Assembly: GCF_015351595.1 (NCBI RefSeq) | Contig: NZ_JADKPT010000002.1 | Span: 462,524-526,523 of the forward strand | Source of the DNA: Flavobacterium sp. LC2016-12 | GTDB taxonomy: Bacteria > Bacteroidota > Bacteroidia > Flavobacteriales > Flavobacteriaceae | Reading direction: 5' to 3' | Length of the DNA stretch: 64,000 nt | In this document: in pieces, positions 33,145-41,700 of the stretch | Layout of the letters: the number at the start of each line of letters is the position of its first letter | Position numbering within the stretch: position 1 is the stretch's first letter | Position numbers and translations under genes: made by a program | The notes under the pieces: generated by a model | Told to the model about the DNA's origin: nothing | The model's database searches: none | The model's input: only the letters and a program-made list of their open reading frames with translations

Positions 33145-34395
33145 TTAAGATGCTTTTATTTTGAAGACTTTTTCGATCCATTCGATGCTTTCATCGACCA
33201 TGGTGTCGTCGTCTTTTAAGTGGTTTGCGAAATGTGTAGTGATTTTTTGAATGATTCTGTTGCTGATGATTTCAGCCTGGGCTTCATTAAAATCAGTGAT
33301 TTTTTTGCTTTGGAAGTTTAATTCTGAATCTTTAATCGCGTTCAGTTTTTCTTTTAAAGCGTTGATAGTTGGAGCAAATTTTCTGCCTTTCATCCAAACC
33401 ACAAATTCTTCTTTTATTTCTTCAATGATTGCTTCTGCAGCCGGAATGTGTAATTTTCTGTTTTCCAACGTTTCATCTGTCAATTGCGACAAATAATCCA
33501 TGTGAATTAAGGTTACGCCTTCTAATTCCTCTACGTTTTCATGAACGTTTTTCGGAATAGACAAATCTAAAATCAATAAAGGTTTTTTAAGATTTAAGAT
33601 AGCTTTGTCAACTGTTGGGTTTTGCGCGCCAGTAGCCACAACCACAACATCAGCTTTTTGAAGTTCTAAATGAAGTTCCGAATAATCTTTAACAATCAAA
33701 TTTAGTTTTCCGGCCAATTTCTCAGCTTTGTCTTTTGTTCGGTTGATTAAAGTAATATGTTCGTTTTTAGTATGTTTTACAAGATTCTCGCAAGTATTTC
33801 TTCCGATTTTTCCTGTTCCGAAAAGTAAAATATTTTTGTTTCCGATGTCTTCTACATTTTTCATAATGTATTGAACCGATGCAAAAGAAACCGAAGTTGC
33901 TCCAGAACTTATTTGAGTCTCGTTTTTGATTCTTTTGCTCGCCTGAATCACGGCGTTTACCAATCTTTCCATAAAAGTATTGGCCAAACCCATTGATTTA
34001 GAATGCGTGAAACTCGTTTTAATTTGAGATATAATTTCAAAATCGCCCAGAATTTGACTGTCTAAACCAGTTCCTACGCGAAACAAATGATTTATAGCTT
34101 CCTGATTTTTATAAACGAATCCCACTTTTTGGAAAGCATCTACAGATCCGTTACTATTATCGCAAATAAGTTTTATTAATTGAAATGGGTGTTCAGCAAA
34201 ACCGTAGATTTCGGTTCTGTTGCAAGTTGAAGTGACAATTAAACTTTCTATTCCTTCTGTTTTAGCTTGTTCAAGCAAACGAGTCTTCGCAACTGCATCC
34301 AAACTAAATTGACCTCTTACCTCAGCATCAGCTTTTTTATAACTCAGACCAACTGAATAAAAATATAGGTGTTTCGGTACATTATTGTTTTCCAT
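33145..34395 (-). CDS. hemA: Glutamyl-tRNA reductase
   Basis: 416 residues from the ATG at 34395; a longer reading from an in-frame ATG at 34458 adds 21 hydrophobic residues absent in the family. It reduces glutamyl-tRNA to glutamate-1-semialdehyde with NADPH, the first haem-specific step. The nucleophile is Cys58 in TSTCNRTEIYG. The NADP domain has ILLFGTGKIGRNTCENL and the dimerisation helix runs near the C-terminus. The aminomutase gene hemL that should follow in the pathway is not in the window. Confidence 0.96.
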   Translation of the reverse strand: MENNNVPKHLYFYSVGLSYKKADAEVRGQFSLDAVAKTRLLEQAKTEGIESLIVTSTCNRTEIYGFAEHPFQLIKLICDNSNGSVDAFQKVGFVYKNQEAINHLFRVGTGLDSQILGDFEIISQIKTSFTHSKSMGLANTFMERLVNAVIQASKRIKNETQISSGATSVSFASVQYIMKNVEDIGNKNILLFGTGKIGRNTCENLVKHTKNEHITLINRTKDKAEKLAGKLNLIVKDYSELHLELQKADVVVVATGAQNPTVDKAILNLKKPLLILDLSIPKNVHENVEELEGVTLIHMDYLSQLTDETLENRKLHIPAAEAIIEEIKEEFVVWMKGRKFAPTINALKEKLNAIKDSELNFQSKKITDFNEAQAEIISNRIIQKITTHFANHLKDDDTMVDESIEWIEKVFKIKAS

Positions 34396-34622
34396 AAATT
34401 CACTTTCATAAAAGTGCAACAAAATTATTACTATAGTGGTTATAAAAGTAACGCTCAAAGTACTTTTTGTATCGCTGGGTGTTTTTTTGTTTCTAATCGT
34501 CTGTTTTTATGCAAAAAGAAGTATTTTTGTAGCAAAATCAAGTTGTTTGAAATGATTTGTTTAGAGTGATTCTAAATAACATATTCCAATTGCTATGATT
34601 TTCGTTTCAAAAAAATATCGCT
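34396..34622. promoter_or_regulatory. Divergent control region hemA / araC-type gene
   Basis: This 227-base region separates divergent hemA and the AraC-type regulator. It contains AAAAGTA (34444-34450), AAAGTACTTTTT (34457-34468), a plus-strand TATTTTTG box (34522-34529) and the palindrome TTTAGA-GTGAT-TCTAAA (34560-34576). The AAAAGTA words resemble those in the hemH promoter. Binding by the AraC regulator or a metal regulator is inference only. Confidence 0.5.
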
Positions 34623-35495
34623 ATGAGTTCTCAGGAAATTATAAAAATTGAAGACGACTTTACGCTGATCCGTTTTCAAAACGACAGTTTAGAACCGTTT
34701 TTTGGACAGCACGAAGTGGGTAGTGGTCTGATACAGTTTCACTTCGGAATAAAAGGCAATGCCAAATTCCTGTTCAATCAAGGCTCTTATGCTCTTGATT
34801 TGAAGGAAGAAAAATCGTTGCTTTTGTACAATCCACAGAAAGAATTACCGCTGAATTTAGAACTCGCTCCAAATTCGTGGGTCATTTCTGTTATTGTATC
34901 CATCAAGAAATTTCACGCGTTGTTTTCTGCGGAAGCAGATTATATTACTTTTTTAAGTCCTGATAATAAGGATAAAAAGTATTATAACGAAGGAAATATC
35001 AGTCCTTCTATGGCTATTGTGTTGAGTCAGCTGTTTCATTATAACCTTCATCCATCGATAAAAAACCTTTATTATAAAGGAAAAGGATATGAATTATTGA
35101 GTTTGTATTTCAACAGAACCGAAGATCCAAACGCAGAACAATGTCCGTTTTTGATTGATGAAGATAATGTCTTGAAAATCCGAAGAGCCAAAGAAATTAT
35201 CATCGCCAATATGGCCGAACCGCCAGGATTGCAAGAACTCGCAGATGAAATTGGTTTGAATTTGAAGAAACTCAAAATGGGTTTCAAACAAATTTACGGC
35301 GATACCGTTTACGGTTTTCTATTCGACTACAAAATGGATTTCGCCCGAAAACTTTTAGATAGCGGATCGTATAATGTTAACGAAGTGGGATTGAAAATCG
35401 GTTATAGTACCGGAAGTCATTTCATCGCAGCGTTCAAGAAAAAGTTTGCCACAACTCCAAAGAAGTATTTGATGTCGATTAATACGAATGTTTAG
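34623..35495 (+). CDS. AraC family transcriptional regulator
   Basis: 290 residues. The C-terminal ~100 residues are an AraC-type double helix-turn-helix: LRIRAKEIII-like region, PPGLQELADEIGLNLKKLKMGFKQIYG as the first HTH and FDYKMDFARKLL with VNEVGLKIGYSTGSHFIAAFKKKFATTPKKYL as the second. The N-terminal part (residues 1-170) looks like a ligand-sensing domain with no match I can name. It is divergent from hemA and 212 bases upstream of hemH, so it plausibly controls haem genes. AraC-type proteins in this position are seen in other Flavobacteriaceae only by my general expectation, not verified here. Confidence 0.92.
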   Translation: MSSQEIIKIEDDFTLIRFQNDSLEPFFGQHEVGSGLIQFHFGIKGNAKFLFNQGSYALDLKEEKSLLLYNPQKELPLNLELAPNSWVISVIVSIKKFHALFSAEADYITFLSPDNKDKKYYNEGNISPSMAIVLSQLFHYNLHPSIKNLYYKGKGYELLSLYFNRTEDPNAEQCPFLIDEDNVLKIRRAKEIIIANMAEPPGLQELADEIGLNLKKLKMGFKQIYGDTVYGFLFDYKMDFARKLLDSGSYNVNEVGLKIGYSTGSHFIAAFKKKFATTPKKYLMSINTNV

Positions 35496-35594
35496 GTTTT
35501 TTGCCACAAATTTCACAAATTTCCACAAATAAAAAATTTGCCGAATCTGCGTGCGACAAAACTTAACAAATCGATTTTAGATATTTCACGATAA

Positions 35595-35644
35595 CTAAAA
35601 AGTAATAATTATCATATTTCTAAAAAGTAGCAAGTTCTACTTTT
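35595..35644 (+). promoter_or_regulatory. Candidate AraC-type operator and -7 box upstream of hemH
   Basis: CTAAAAAGTA occurs twice (35595-35604 and 35620-35629), start-to-start 25 bases. The second copy is part of an 8-bp inverted repeat AAAAGTAG (35623-35630) / CTACTTTT (35637-35644). The right arm overlaps the -7-like TACTTTTG (35638-35645). Direct repeats two helix turns apart beside a promoter suit an AraC-family protein, and the araC-type gene is immediately upstream. Confidence 0.5.
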
Positions 35645-35707
35645 GCCGAAAACTAAAACAAAAACAAAGCTTAAAGCCTAATGCTTAAAGCCTAAAGCAA
35701 AAAAATA

Positions 35708-36721
35708 ATGAAAGGCGTATTATTAGTAAACTTAGGATCTCCGGAAAGTCCAACTACAAAAGATGTAAAACCGTACTTAGACGAATTTTTAATGGATAAA
35801 TACGTGATCGATGTCCCGTATTTGTTGAGAGCTTTTTTAGTTCGTGGTATTATCCTTAGAAAAAGACCAGAAGAATCAGCACATGCATATGCTAAAATTT
35901 GGTGGGAAGAAGGTTCTCCGTTAGTGGTGCTGTCTGAACGAATGCAGAAAAAAGTACAGCCTTTGGTAAACGTTCCAGTTTCTTTGGCAATGCGTTATGG
36001 GACAATGACAATCGAAAAAGGGCTACAGGAATTGCACGATAAAGGCGTGACAGAAGTAATGCTTTTTCCATTGTATCCGCAATATGCAATGGCTTCGACT
36101 TTGACAATTTTAGTTAAAGCTGAAGAAATCCGTAAGAAGAAATTTCCGCACATGACTTTTACAGATGTTCCTGCGTTTTACAACAAACCAGATTATATCA
36201 AGAATTTGGCCGATTCGATTCAGAAACATTTAGTTGGTTTTGATTACGATCACCTGTTATTCTCGTATCACGGAATTCCGGAGCGTCATATTCGTAAGAC
36301 AGATGTAACCAAGTCGCATTGTAAAATTGATGGCTCTTGCTGTAACACGCCTTCGCCGGCACATGATTTCTGTTACCGTCACCAATGTTATGAAACAACG
36401 AGACAAGTCATAAAATTATTAGGAATTCCGGCGGATAAATATAGTTTGACTTTTCAATCGCGTTTAGCTGGAGACAAATGGTTAGAACCTTATACCGATG
36501 TTGAAATTGATAACATGCCAGCAAAAGGAATTAAGAAATTAGCGGTTGTAACACCAGCTTTTGTTTCTGATTGTCTAGAAACACTGGAAGAAATCGCCAT
36601 GCGCGCCAAAGAAGATTTTGAAGCAAAAGGAGGCGAAGAATTCTTAGCGATTCCATGTTTGAATGATGATGATGAGTGGTGTCAGACGGTTAGTAACTGG
36701 ATAAATGAGTGGGCTAAATAA
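35708..36721 (+). CDS. hemH: Ferrochelatase
   Basis: 337 residues. It inserts Fe2+ into protoporphyrin IX. Family features are LLVNLGSPESPTTKDVKPYLDEFLMD at the start, PLVVLSERMQKK, MRYGTMTIEKGL, the metal-binding His in LFSYHGIPERHI, the GSCCNTPSPAHDFCYRHQCYETT Cys-rich segment, FQSRLAGDKWLEPYTD and TPAFVSDCLETLEEI. It is the first gene of a plus-strand group with a lipoprotein (16 bases) and hemJ. Its promoter region contains direct repeats. Confidence 0.96.
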   Translation: MKGVLLVNLGSPESPTTKDVKPYLDEFLMDKYVIDVPYLLRAFLVRGIILRKRPEESAHAYAKIWWEEGSPLVVLSERMQKKVQPLVNVPVSLAMRYGTMTIEKGLQELHDKGVTEVMLFPLYPQYAMASTLTILVKAEEIRKKKFPHMTFTDVPAFYNKPDYIKNLADSIQKHLVGFDYDHLLFSYHGIPERHIRKTDVTKSHCKIDGSCCNTPSPAHDFCYRHQCYETTRQVIKLLGIPADKYSLTFQSRLAGDKWLEPYTDVEIDNMPAKGIKKLAVVTPAFVSDCLETLEEIAMRAKEDFEAKGGEEFLAIPCLNDDDEWCQTVSNWINEWAK

Positions 36722-36737
36722 TAATAAGTTTTTATAA

Positions 36738-37307
36738 ATGAGTAGAATAAAATATTTTTCAGTGATACTTTTCGCTTTAGCGATTTTCGTTGCATGCAAA
36801 AAAAGAGACACTTTTGTAGATAATAGTTTTTTTGACAAAACATTTAAGTGGACAATTACTGTTCCGGACGATTATGAAAAGGTGAACCTAAAGGAAAAAG
36901 GAGAAATTAAAGGAGATACAACCTTAGTTAAAACGACACATTCTATAGTTGCCTTTAAAAGAAATAAAGAGAATTATTTCTCAGCGAATTATGAAGATTT
37001 TTCAGGAGACGCAAGATCACTTGATCTTAAGATGAAGTTAAAAGATTTTCTTCTTTTGAAAGATATTGGTAAGATTTATCCAAAAGGTCAACTGGGAGGT
37101 TATTCAACAGGAGTGGAGAATGTTTCAGGTTTGGATTTCAGAAAATCACAAATAACAATAACTGAAGAAGGAAAAACGGTTGCAACAATACTGATTTTTT
37201 CAAGAACTTTCAATGATAAAATCTTTGTGGCTTCAGTCGTATACGAAAATGAAGATTATGGGAAAGCTATGGCTGATCTTTTTGTACAATCTACATTTAA
37301 AAAATAA
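36738..37307 (+). CDS. Lipoprotein between hemH and hemJ
   Basis: 189 residues with a lipoprotein signal (VILFALAIFVACKK, lipobox Cys about residue 16). The mature part begins FDKTFKWTITVPDDYEKVN and ends MADLFVQSTFKK; no family recognised. Its stop codon abuts the hemJ start directly (TAA then ATG), so translation is probably coupled. The pattern suggests a periplasmic-facing lipoprotein with a beta-rich domain. Its place in a tight haem operon is the only clue to function. Confidence 0.8.
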   Translation: MSRIKYFSVILFALAIFVACKKRDTFVDNSFFDKTFKWTITVPDDYEKVNLKEKGEIKGDTTLVKTTHSIVAFKRNKENYFSANYEDFSGDARSLDLKMKLKDFLLLKDIGKIYPKGQLGGYSTGVENVSGLDFRKSQITITEEGKTVATILIFSRTFNDKIFVASVVYENEDYGKAMADLFVQSTFKK

Positions 37308-37856
37308 ATGGAATATTATAACTACTTAAAATCACTGCATCTTATTTTTGTAATAACCTGGTTTGCGGGATTGTTTTATATTGTGCGTTTATTCGTTTAT
37401 CAAATTGAAGCCAACGAAAAACCATCTCCTGAAAAGGAAATTTTACAAGCTCAGTATAAAATAATGGCCTACCGTTTGTGGTACATTATCACTTGGCCAT
37501 CGGCAATTTTGGCCAGTATTTTTGCTTTTTGGATGTTGTTTTTTACCGATTTAGGAAACGCCTGGCTCAAAATGCCCTGGATGCACGTAAAATTGTGTTT
37601 TGTTTTCTTGCTGTATTTGTATCATTTAAAATGCCATCAAATTTTCAAGCAATTGCAAAATGATGAGGTAAAATATTCCAACAATTTCATGCGTTTATGG
37701 AATGAAGGAGCTACCATTATCTTATTTGCTGTAGTATTTCTGGTAGTTTTAAAAAGTGCCATCAACTGGATTTTCGGTGTAATCGGAATTGTTTTATTCT
37801 CGGTTTTAATCATGTTGGGATTTCGTTTTTACAAAAGAATTCGCGAAAGAAAATAG
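37308..37856 (+). CDS. hemJ: Protoporphyrinogen oxidase HemJ (CopD/UPF0093 family)
   Basis: 182 residues with four to five transmembrane helices. HemJ proteins convert protoporphyrinogen IX to protoporphyrin IX in the inner membrane. The conserved His11 and the aromatic helix SLHLIFVITWFAGLFYIVR, the second segment IMAYRLWYIITWPSAI and MHVKLCFVFLLYLYHLKC are typical. The general CopD family is the alternative assignment, but the adjacency to hemH and the absence of HemY/HemG support HemJ. Confidence 0.92.
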   Translation: MEYYNYLKSLHLIFVITWFAGLFYIVRLFVYQIEANEKPSPEKEILQAQYKIMAYRLWYIITWPSAILASIFAFWMLFFTDLGNAWLKMPWMHVKLCFVFLLYLYHLKCHQIFKQLQNDEVKYSNNFMRLWNEGATIILFAVVFLVVLKSAINWIFGVIGIVLFSVLIMLGFRFYKRIRERK

Positions 37857-37864
37857 TTTTTTAG

Positions 37865-37917
37865 TTTCAAGTTTCAGGTTTCAAGTTGCCACCCGCGACG
37901 AAACCTGAAACTTGAAA
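37865..37917. repeat. 17-bp inverted repeat after hemJ
   Basis: TTTCAAGTTTCAGGTTT (37865-37881) is exactly inverted at 37901-37917. The arms are built from the words GTTTCAAG and GTTTCAGG, which also extend outside the perfect match. It lies 8 bases after hemJ and may act as a terminator. Confidence 0.7.
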
Positions 37918-37940
37918 CCTGAAACAAACAAAACAAAACT

Positions 37941-39413
37941 ATGTTTAACAACTTCAAAATGTCAATGCTTTCTCTTCGTGTAAGGATATTCCTTTCGATG
38001 ATTGTATTGATTGTTGTAGCATCTTTTTTATTGGCTTCGATTTCGATTATTCAGTTTAAGAATGAAGCCAAAGAATACCATCAGGAACGTTTAGAACGTA
38101 AAGAAAATGCAGTAAAAGAACATATCAATTACGTGCTTTCGACTACGACATATCCGCTGAAAACTTCTAATTTAGATTTGATTTTTAAGGATAAGATCCA
38201 CGAATTGGCTCAGATTCACAAAATCGAAATCAATATTTACAGCCTTGATGGAAAACTGCTGAAATCGTCGAAAGAATCTTTTGCGGTTGATAAAGTAGCG
38301 CCTCCAGTTCCGGATTATATTCTGAAATTGGTTAAATCGTCTATCGAAAAGCGCTTTGTAGATATTAAAACGATCGACGGAGTTAAAAACAGATCATCAT
38401 ACAGTTTGATTAAAGATGAAAAATTCAAACCACTCGGAATATTAAATCTCCCTTATTTAGAAGATGACGGTTATTATGACAATGAGTTGAATACTTTCCT
38501 GATTCGTTTAAGTCAGGTATATTCTTTTATGTTGATTGTCGCGTTTGCGTTAGCTTACTTCCTTTCAACATACATTACCAAATCGCTTAAAACGATTTCA
38601 GATAAATTGGAAGAAACCAATTTGGACCAGAAAAACGAAAAGATTGTTCTAGAAGCCAATAGTAAAGAAGTTAACTTCCTGATCAAGGCTTACAACGGAA
38701 TGGTGGACAAACTCGAAACCAGTGCGATAAAACTAGCCCAAAGCGAGCGTGAAGAAGCCTGGCGTGAAATGGCGAAACAAGTAGCGCATGAAATTAAAAA
38801 TCCGCTTACCCCGATGCGTTTGACGGTACAGAGTTATCAGAGAAAATTTGACCCGACAGATCCAGATGCCAAGCAGAAATTAAATGATTATTCTGAAACT
38901 TTAATCCAGCAAATAGATACTATGACGGCGGTGGCTTCGGCTTTTTCGAATTTTGCTTCAATGCCGGCTCAGCAAAATGAAACGTTGAATGTGGTTGAGG
39001 TTGTGGAATTGGCATTAGATATTTTCAACGAAGATTATATTGTTTTTGAAAGCGAAGAAGAGGAAATCATCTCCAAAATGGACCGAACGCAGTTAATACG
39101 TGTGATTACGAATCTGGTTAAGAATGCAACGCAGGCAATTCCGGAAAGTCAGTTCCATAAATCTATTTTGGTCACCGTTAAACGTATAGATAATACGGTG
39201 GAAATTGCGGTAAAAGACAACGGAATCGGAATTCAGAAATTGGATACCAGCCGAATTTTCGAACCAAAATTCACGACTAAAACCAGTGGAATGGGTCTTG
39301 GCCTCGGAATTATAAAAAACATCATCGAAAATTACAAAGGAACAATTACCTTTGAATCAACTTACGGAAAAGGAACCACATTCATCGTTTCTTTGCCTAT
39401 CACAAACTCATAA
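37941..39413 (+). CDS. Orphan sensor histidine kinase (NtrY-like)
   Basis: 490 residues. Two membrane segments at about residues 17-38 and 194-212 enclose a ~155-residue periplasmic sensor. A HAMP linker follows, then the phospho-acceptor His283 in QVAHEIKNPLTPMRLTVQSY, an N box with ITNLVKNATQAIP, then DNGIGI and GMGLGLGIIKNII as the ATP lid. The HEIKNPLTPMRL form is that of NtrY-type kinases. No response regulator gene is nearby, so its partner is elsewhere. The enoyl-CoA hydratase start is 10 bases after its stop. Confidence 0.9.
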   Translation: MFNNFKMSMLSLRVRIFLSMIVLIVVASFLLASISIIQFKNEAKEYHQERLERKENAVKEHINYVLSTTTYPLKTSNLDLIFKDKIHELAQIHKIEINIYSLDGKLLKSSKESFAVDKVAPPVPDYILKLVKSSIEKRFVDIKTIDGVKNRSSYSLIKDEKFKPLGILNLPYLEDDGYYDNELNTFLIRLSQVYSFMLIVAFALAYFLSTYITKSLKTISDKLEETNLDQKNEKIVLEANSKEVNFLIKAYNGMVDKLETSAIKLAQSEREEAWREMAKQVAHEIKNPLTPMRLTVQSYQRKFDPTDPDAKQKLNDYSETLIQQIDTMTAVASAFSNFASMPAQQNETLNVVEVVELALDIFNEDYIVFESEEEEIISKMDRTQLIRVITNLVKNATQAIPESQFHKSILVTVKRIDNTVEIAVKDNGIGIQKLDTSRIFEPKFTTKTSGMGLGLGIIKNIIENYKGTITFESTYGKGTTFIVSLPITNS

Positions 39414-39423
39414 AACCACGACC

Positions 39424-40206
39424 ATGAACTACGAAAATCTTTTAATTTCTATTGAAGAAAAAATTGCTACCGTAACCATAAATAGACCTACAAAACTGAA
39501 TGCCTTGAACAAAGCAACGATCAGTGACCTGAATAAAGCCATCAAATTATTAGGCAAAAATGATGAGGTTCGCGTTATCATTTTGACCGGAAGCGGCGAA
39601 AAAGCTTTTGTGGCTGGAGCTGATATTTCAGAGTTTGCCAATTATACAGTAGTTGAAGGGGCACAATTAGCTGCCGAAGGACAAGAATCACTTTTTGATT
39701 ATATAGAAAACTTAAAGAAACCCGTAATTGCAGCCGTTAATGGTTTTGCACTTGGTGGTGGATTAGAATTAGCAATGGCATGTCATTTCAGAGTAGCATC
39801 AGACAATGCAAAAATGGGATTGCCGGAAGTAACTTTAGGATTGATTCCTGGTTATGGAGGAACACAGCGTTTGCCGCAATTAGTGGGTAAAGGCCGTGCG
39901 ATGGAAATGATTATGACCGCTGCAATGATTTCTGCCGAAGAGGCTAAACAATACGGTTTAGTAAATCACGTAGTTCCTCAAGCCGAACTTCTTGAATTTA
40001 CAAACGGAATCGCTCAAAAAATCATTAAAAATGCACCATTTGCTATAGGAAAAGCGATAAAAGCCATCAATGCCAATTTTAAAGATGGAAAAGATGGTTT
40101 TGAAACTGAAATAAAATCATTCGGAAAATGTTTCGGAACCCAGGATTTTAAAGAAGGAACTGCAGCATTTTTAGAGAAACGAAAAGCTGAATTTACAGGG
40201 AAATAG
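39424..40206 (+). CDS. Enoyl-CoA hydratase/isomerase family protein
   Basis: 260 residues from the ATG at 39424; a start 24 codons earlier lies inside the histidine kinase gene. Crotonase-fold motifs are TINRPTKLNALNKATI, the oxyanion-hole GSGEKAFVAGADISEF and ALGGGLELAMACHFRVAS, with the active-site GLPEVTLGLIPGYGGTQRLP containing the hydratase Glu. Likely beta-oxidation of fatty acids, with 3-hydroxyacyl-CoA as product. It is coupled to the kinase by a 10-base gap only. Confidence 0.92.
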   Translation: MNYENLLISIEEKIATVTINRPTKLNALNKATISDLNKAIKLLGKNDEVRVIILTGSGEKAFVAGADISEFANYTVVEGAQLAAEGQESLFDYIENLKKPVIAAVNGFALGGGLELAMACHFRVASDNAKMGLPEVTLGLIPGYGGTQRLPQLVGKGRAMEMIMTAAMISAEEAKQYGLVNHVVPQAELLEFTNGIAQKIIKNAPFAIGKAIKAINANFKDGKDGFETEIKSFGKCFGTQDFKEGTAAFLEKRKAEFTGK

Positions 40207-40377
40207 AATTATACCACAGAGTTGCACAAAGTTTTACACAGAGACACACAAAGTTTTTCCTTGTGCTCTTTGCGCAAATCTTTGCGGACTTTGCGGTTAA
40301 ATAACACAATACAGAGATTCAAAAGGTTTTAAAAACTTAGAACCTTAGCATCTCAGAACCTTAGCACCTTAAAAAAA
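40207..40377. repeat. Repetitive spacer of CACAAAG / CTTAG words
   Basis: This spacer is built of short repeated words such as CACAGAG, CACAAAG, TTTGCG and, near its end, AACCTTAGCA and AGAACCTTAG. The same style of text occurs in other spacers of the window. No gene or clear hairpin. Confidence 0.55.
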
Positions 40378-40776
40378 ATGTACGAAACAATATTTGCTCT
40401 TTTTTGCGAACGCGTCAAAGAAAGCATTCAAAGCGGCACTTTTGCCAAACTTACATTAGCCAAAACGATTGGCGATACCGAGATTAAAAACATTTACTTC
40501 CGATTGGTTTTGAATGAAGACAATACGTATTCAATCTCTTTGACTTCACGTTACAAAACCGAAGAAATTGAAAGTATCCATACTTTAGATGAAGCTTTAA
40601 TGGTTTTAGGAACTTATATCAAAAATCCGTTTTTGACGGCACTTTTGTTTACGACGGATAACGACGTAACATTCAAAGTAAATAAGAAAAACGCCGGAAG
40701 TATTATCGAACAAGAACCGACATTTAAAAATGCTTCGCCGGTAATGTTAGAAATGATTGAAAAAGGTATTGTTTAG
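40378..40776 (+). CDS. Conserved hypothetical cytosolic protein
   Basis: 132 residues with no signal or membrane segment. No family recognised; visible are MYETIFALFCERVKESIQ at the N-terminus, GDTEIKNIYFRLVLNEDNTYSISLTSRYKTEE, a LDEALMVLGTYIKNPFLTALLF segment and the C-terminal SPVMLEMIEKGIV. The ordinary codon use and clean reading frame suggest a real gene. It starts directly after a repetitive spacer and ends before a large hairpin, so it is probably monocistronic. Confidence 0.7.
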   Translation: MYETIFALFCERVKESIQSGTFAKLTLAKTIGDTEIKNIYFRLVLNEDNTYSISLTSRYKTEEIESIHTLDEALMVLGTYIKNPFLTALLFTTDNDVTFKVNKKNAGSIIEQEPTFKNASPVMLEMIEKGIV

Positions 40777-40806
40777 TTTTTACTAATATTGAAGCTATAG
40801 CATTCA

Positions 40807-40885
40807 GTTTGTCAGGCTGAGCGAAGTCGAAGCCCGGTTCGCTGAGTCACTTTGCGAGACTTCGACTTCGCTCAGTCTGACAAAC
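40807..40885. repeat. 26-bp inverted repeat, G+C-rich hairpin element
   Basis: GTTTGTCAGGCTGAGCGAAG plus TCGAAG (40807-40832) pairs with its inverse at 40860-40885 at 25 of 26 positions around a 27-base loop. Base composition is clearly richer in G+C than adjoining DNA. It sits between convergent genes (40776 and 40953) and may be a mobile hairpin repeat or a terminator. Confidence 0.8.
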
Positions 40886-40952
40886 GAAAAAAATCAGTCC
40901 TTCGCGTTCCTCTGTGAAAAACCTCCGCGTATCTCTGTGGTATAACCCTTTC

Positions 40953-41606
40953 CTAAATAAGCTTCACAAACAAATTAGAGGCAATTTTATTCGAAATAGA
41001 TAATTCCCTTCCATCAACTTTAATTTTAACGGATAAATCGAAAGATTCCTTAGAAAGAAATTCGATTTTAGATCCTAAAGCGATTTCCTGTTTGTCCAGG
41101 TATTTCAAAAACTCCGAAGAAGTATCTTTCACGCCCACACAAACCCCAATTTGATGTACTGATAATTCAGCAAGAAGCTGTTTTTCAATCTTAACGATTC
41201 GGCCATTCGCATCCGGAATCGGATCGCCGTGTGGATCTTCCGTTGGATTCCCAAGGAAATCATCCAAACGGTTAATCAATTGCTCTGATTTGATGTGTTC
41301 TAATTGTTCCGCAATATCGTGAACCTCATCCCAGCTAAAGTTTAGTTTCTCCACCAAAAAAACTTCCCACAAACGATGTTTTCGAACAATCATTTTGGCA
41401 GCCAGTTTTCCGTTTTCGGTTAAGGAAACACCCTGATATTTTTTATAATTTACTAAATCTTTATCTGCCAGCTTTTTAAGCATATCCGTAACCGATGAAG
41501 CTTTGGTTTCCATCATTTCCGCAATAGCGTTGGTGCTCACTTCAGTTTCCAAAGAAGCCGTAAGATGGTAGATAGATTTAAGATAGTTTTCTTCTGAAAA
41601 AGTCAT
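40953..41606 (-). CDS. DtxR/MntR-type metal-dependent regulator
   Basis: 217 residues from the ATG at 41606. The N-terminal winged helix is clear (SEENYLKSIYHLT, TNAIAEMMETKASSVTDMLKKLADKDLV, then GVSLTENGKLAAKMIVRKHRLWEVFL), followed by the metal-binding/dimerisation domain with LNFSWDEVHDIAEQLEHI and GNPTEDPHGDPIP, and a C-terminal FeoA-like domain. It represses metal uptake genes when Mn2+ or Fe2+ is bound. It lies 94 bases downstream of mntH on the same strand, an obvious regulator/target pair. Confidence 0.93.
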   Translation of the reverse strand: MTFSEENYLKSIYHLTASLETEVSTNAIAEMMETKASSVTDMLKKLADKDLVNYKKYQGVSLTENGKLAAKMIVRKHRLWEVFLVEKLNFSWDEVHDIAEQLEHIKSEQLINRLDDFLGNPTEDPHGDPIPDANGRIVKIEKQLLAELSVHQIGVCVGVKDTSSEFLKYLDKQEIALGSKIEFLSKESFDLSVKIKVDGRELSISNKIASNLFVKLI

Positions 41607-41620
41607 TTTTTCTCTTTTTG

Positions 41621-41697
41621 AGGCACAAAGGTTCAAAGGGACAGAGGTTCAAAGTAAAAAAACCTTTGTCCCTTTGCAACTCTGGACCTTTGTGCCT
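41621..41697. repeat. Imperfect inverted repeat of TTTG words between mntH and regulator
   Basis: AGGCACAAAGGT (41621-41632) is exactly inverted at 41686-41697. Inner parts are made from CAAAGG/ACAGAGG words and pair imperfectly. It belongs to the same spacer family as 51004-51133. Confidence 0.6.
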
Positions 41698-41700
41698 AAT

